Below are positions 14,094 through 14,521 of a stretch of DNA of 14,521 nt, piece after piece (position 1 is the first letter of the stretch; each line of letters begins with the position of its first letter). The notes beneath the pieces are model-generated. The model was given only the letters and a program-made list of their open reading frames with translations, was not told where the DNA came from and ran no database searches. Source of the DNA: UBA2040 sp965660955 (GTDB taxonomy: Bacteria; Bacteroidota; Bacteroidia; Flavobacteriales_D; Crocinitomicaceae); assembly GCA_965660955.1 (NCBI GenBank), contig CBFIBY010000054.1, positions 1 through 14,521 of the forward strand. Reading direction: 5' to 3'. A program made the translations under genes and the position numbers.

Positions 14094-14521
14094 AAGACAA
14101 GCACCTGAATTAAAGCAAATAACCCAGATTGATTTTATTGCTCCAGAAATAATTCCGATAAACGAGCATGTGAACTTGTATTTCATGTCAAAAGTTCCCA
14201 ACGAAACTTCACGTATTGATCTTTACTTCGATGGTGGTACTGTTCGTGGAAACAAGGGAACTTCTTCATTCGTCAATGGACTTTTACTTTCTGGAAATGA
14301 TAAATTAACAGCTACAGAGATAAGTCATCAAATCGATTTGTATGGCGGTTTTTTCGAAAGTGGAATCACAACAGAAAACTCGGTTATAAGCATATATGCA
14401 TTAAAAGAAAATATGCCCAAACTGGTCTCGTTTATCAAGTCTTCCATTCAAGAAATGTCTTGTATTGAGAAAGAATTGAATGAGATGGTTCAAGATAAAA
14501 AGCAAAAATTTCAAGTCAATC
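14086..14521 (+). CDS. M16-like non-catalytic partner subunit, N-terminal part (truncated by window edge)
   Basis: ATG at 14086 overlaps the upstream stop by eight bases and opens a frame to the window end, giving 145 residues. The sequence resembles M16 proteins: a start close to LNEHVNLYF-type strands (here INEHVNLYFMSKVPNETSRIDLYFDGGTVRGNKG), then QIDLYGGFFESGITTENSVISIYALKENMPKLVSFI. Where the catalytic subunit has HLFEH this protein reads FVNGLLLSG, so the zinc site is absent and it is expected to be the inactive, substrate-holding partner. The Arg/Tyr pair used by M16 partners would lie beyond the window. No signal peptide is present. The family call rests on the fold-level pattern and on position beside an active M16 gene. 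Confidence 0.85.
   Translation, partial: MDRRQAPELKQITQIDFIAPEIIPINEHVNLYFMSKVPNETSRIDLYFDGGTVRGNKGTSSFVNGLLLSGNDKLTATEISHQIDLYGGFFESGITTENSVISIYALKENMPKLVSFIKSSIQEMSCIEKELNEMVQDKKQKFQVN

Noticed and set aside
1..14521. Mobile elements, CRISPR arrays, phage or defence genes, tRNA or rRNA
   Set aside because: I found no transposase or integrase motifs, no regularly spaced repeats, no cloverleaf and no foreign-looking block. Gene content and codon style look uniform and chromosomal.

Overview
This window reads as ordinary chromosome from a Bacteroidota bacterium, most likely a flavobacterial lineage. The evidence is two large secreted proteins with type IX secretion (T9SS) C-terminal sorting domains of the two main classes, the ftsH / DUF2007-like / cdsA gene order, upstream sequences resembling the Bacteroidota promoter (TAnnTTTG), very few Shine-Dalgarno sequences, and AT-rich intergenic DNA. 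A Fluviicola/Crocinitomicaceae-type relative is plausible, but that is a guess from gene style.

Layout. Bases 1-1725 hold a plus-strand operon: the 3' part of ftsH (membrane AAA+ zinc protease), a small DUF2007-type protein whose start overlaps ftsH, and cdsA (CDP-diacylglycerol synthase), joined by overlapping starts and stops. Bases 1742-2420 hold two tiny secreted basic proteins of unknown function, each followed by a hairpin terminator; the second terminator lies inside the convergent neighbour. Bases 2343-4246 hold a divergent pair, an exonuclease III-type AP endonuclease (minus) and a family III CoA-transferase (plus), sharing a short promoter region with a perfect 7+7 palindrome. Bases 4260-11744 are all minus strand: a small two-helix membrane protein, a T9SS type A protein with an Omp28/thioredoxin-like CGWC domain, an M42 aminopeptidase, and a 1190-residue T9SS type B protein with DUF7948, beta-propeller-like and PKD-like regions. 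Bases 11887-14521 hold a plus-strand operon: an FMN-dependent nitronate monooxygenase/FabK-like enzyme, an active M16 zinc peptidase and the start of its probable inactive partner, again with overlapping junctions.

How the genes fit together. The first operon concerns membrane protein quality control and phospholipid synthesis. The secreted T9SS proteins are surface or adhesion products, with a cytosolic peptidase between them. The final operon resembles a two-subunit M16B peptidase pair coupled to an oxidoreductase. I see no transposase, integrase, CRISPR array, tRNA, rRNA or obvious defence locus, and no gene-free stretch longer than about 150 bases. The points most worth a second look are the small Lys/Cys-rich secreted proteins, the terminator embedded in the exonuclease gene, the palindrome in the divergent promoter region, and promoter-like elements only 4 bases from start codons that suggest leaderless mRNAs.
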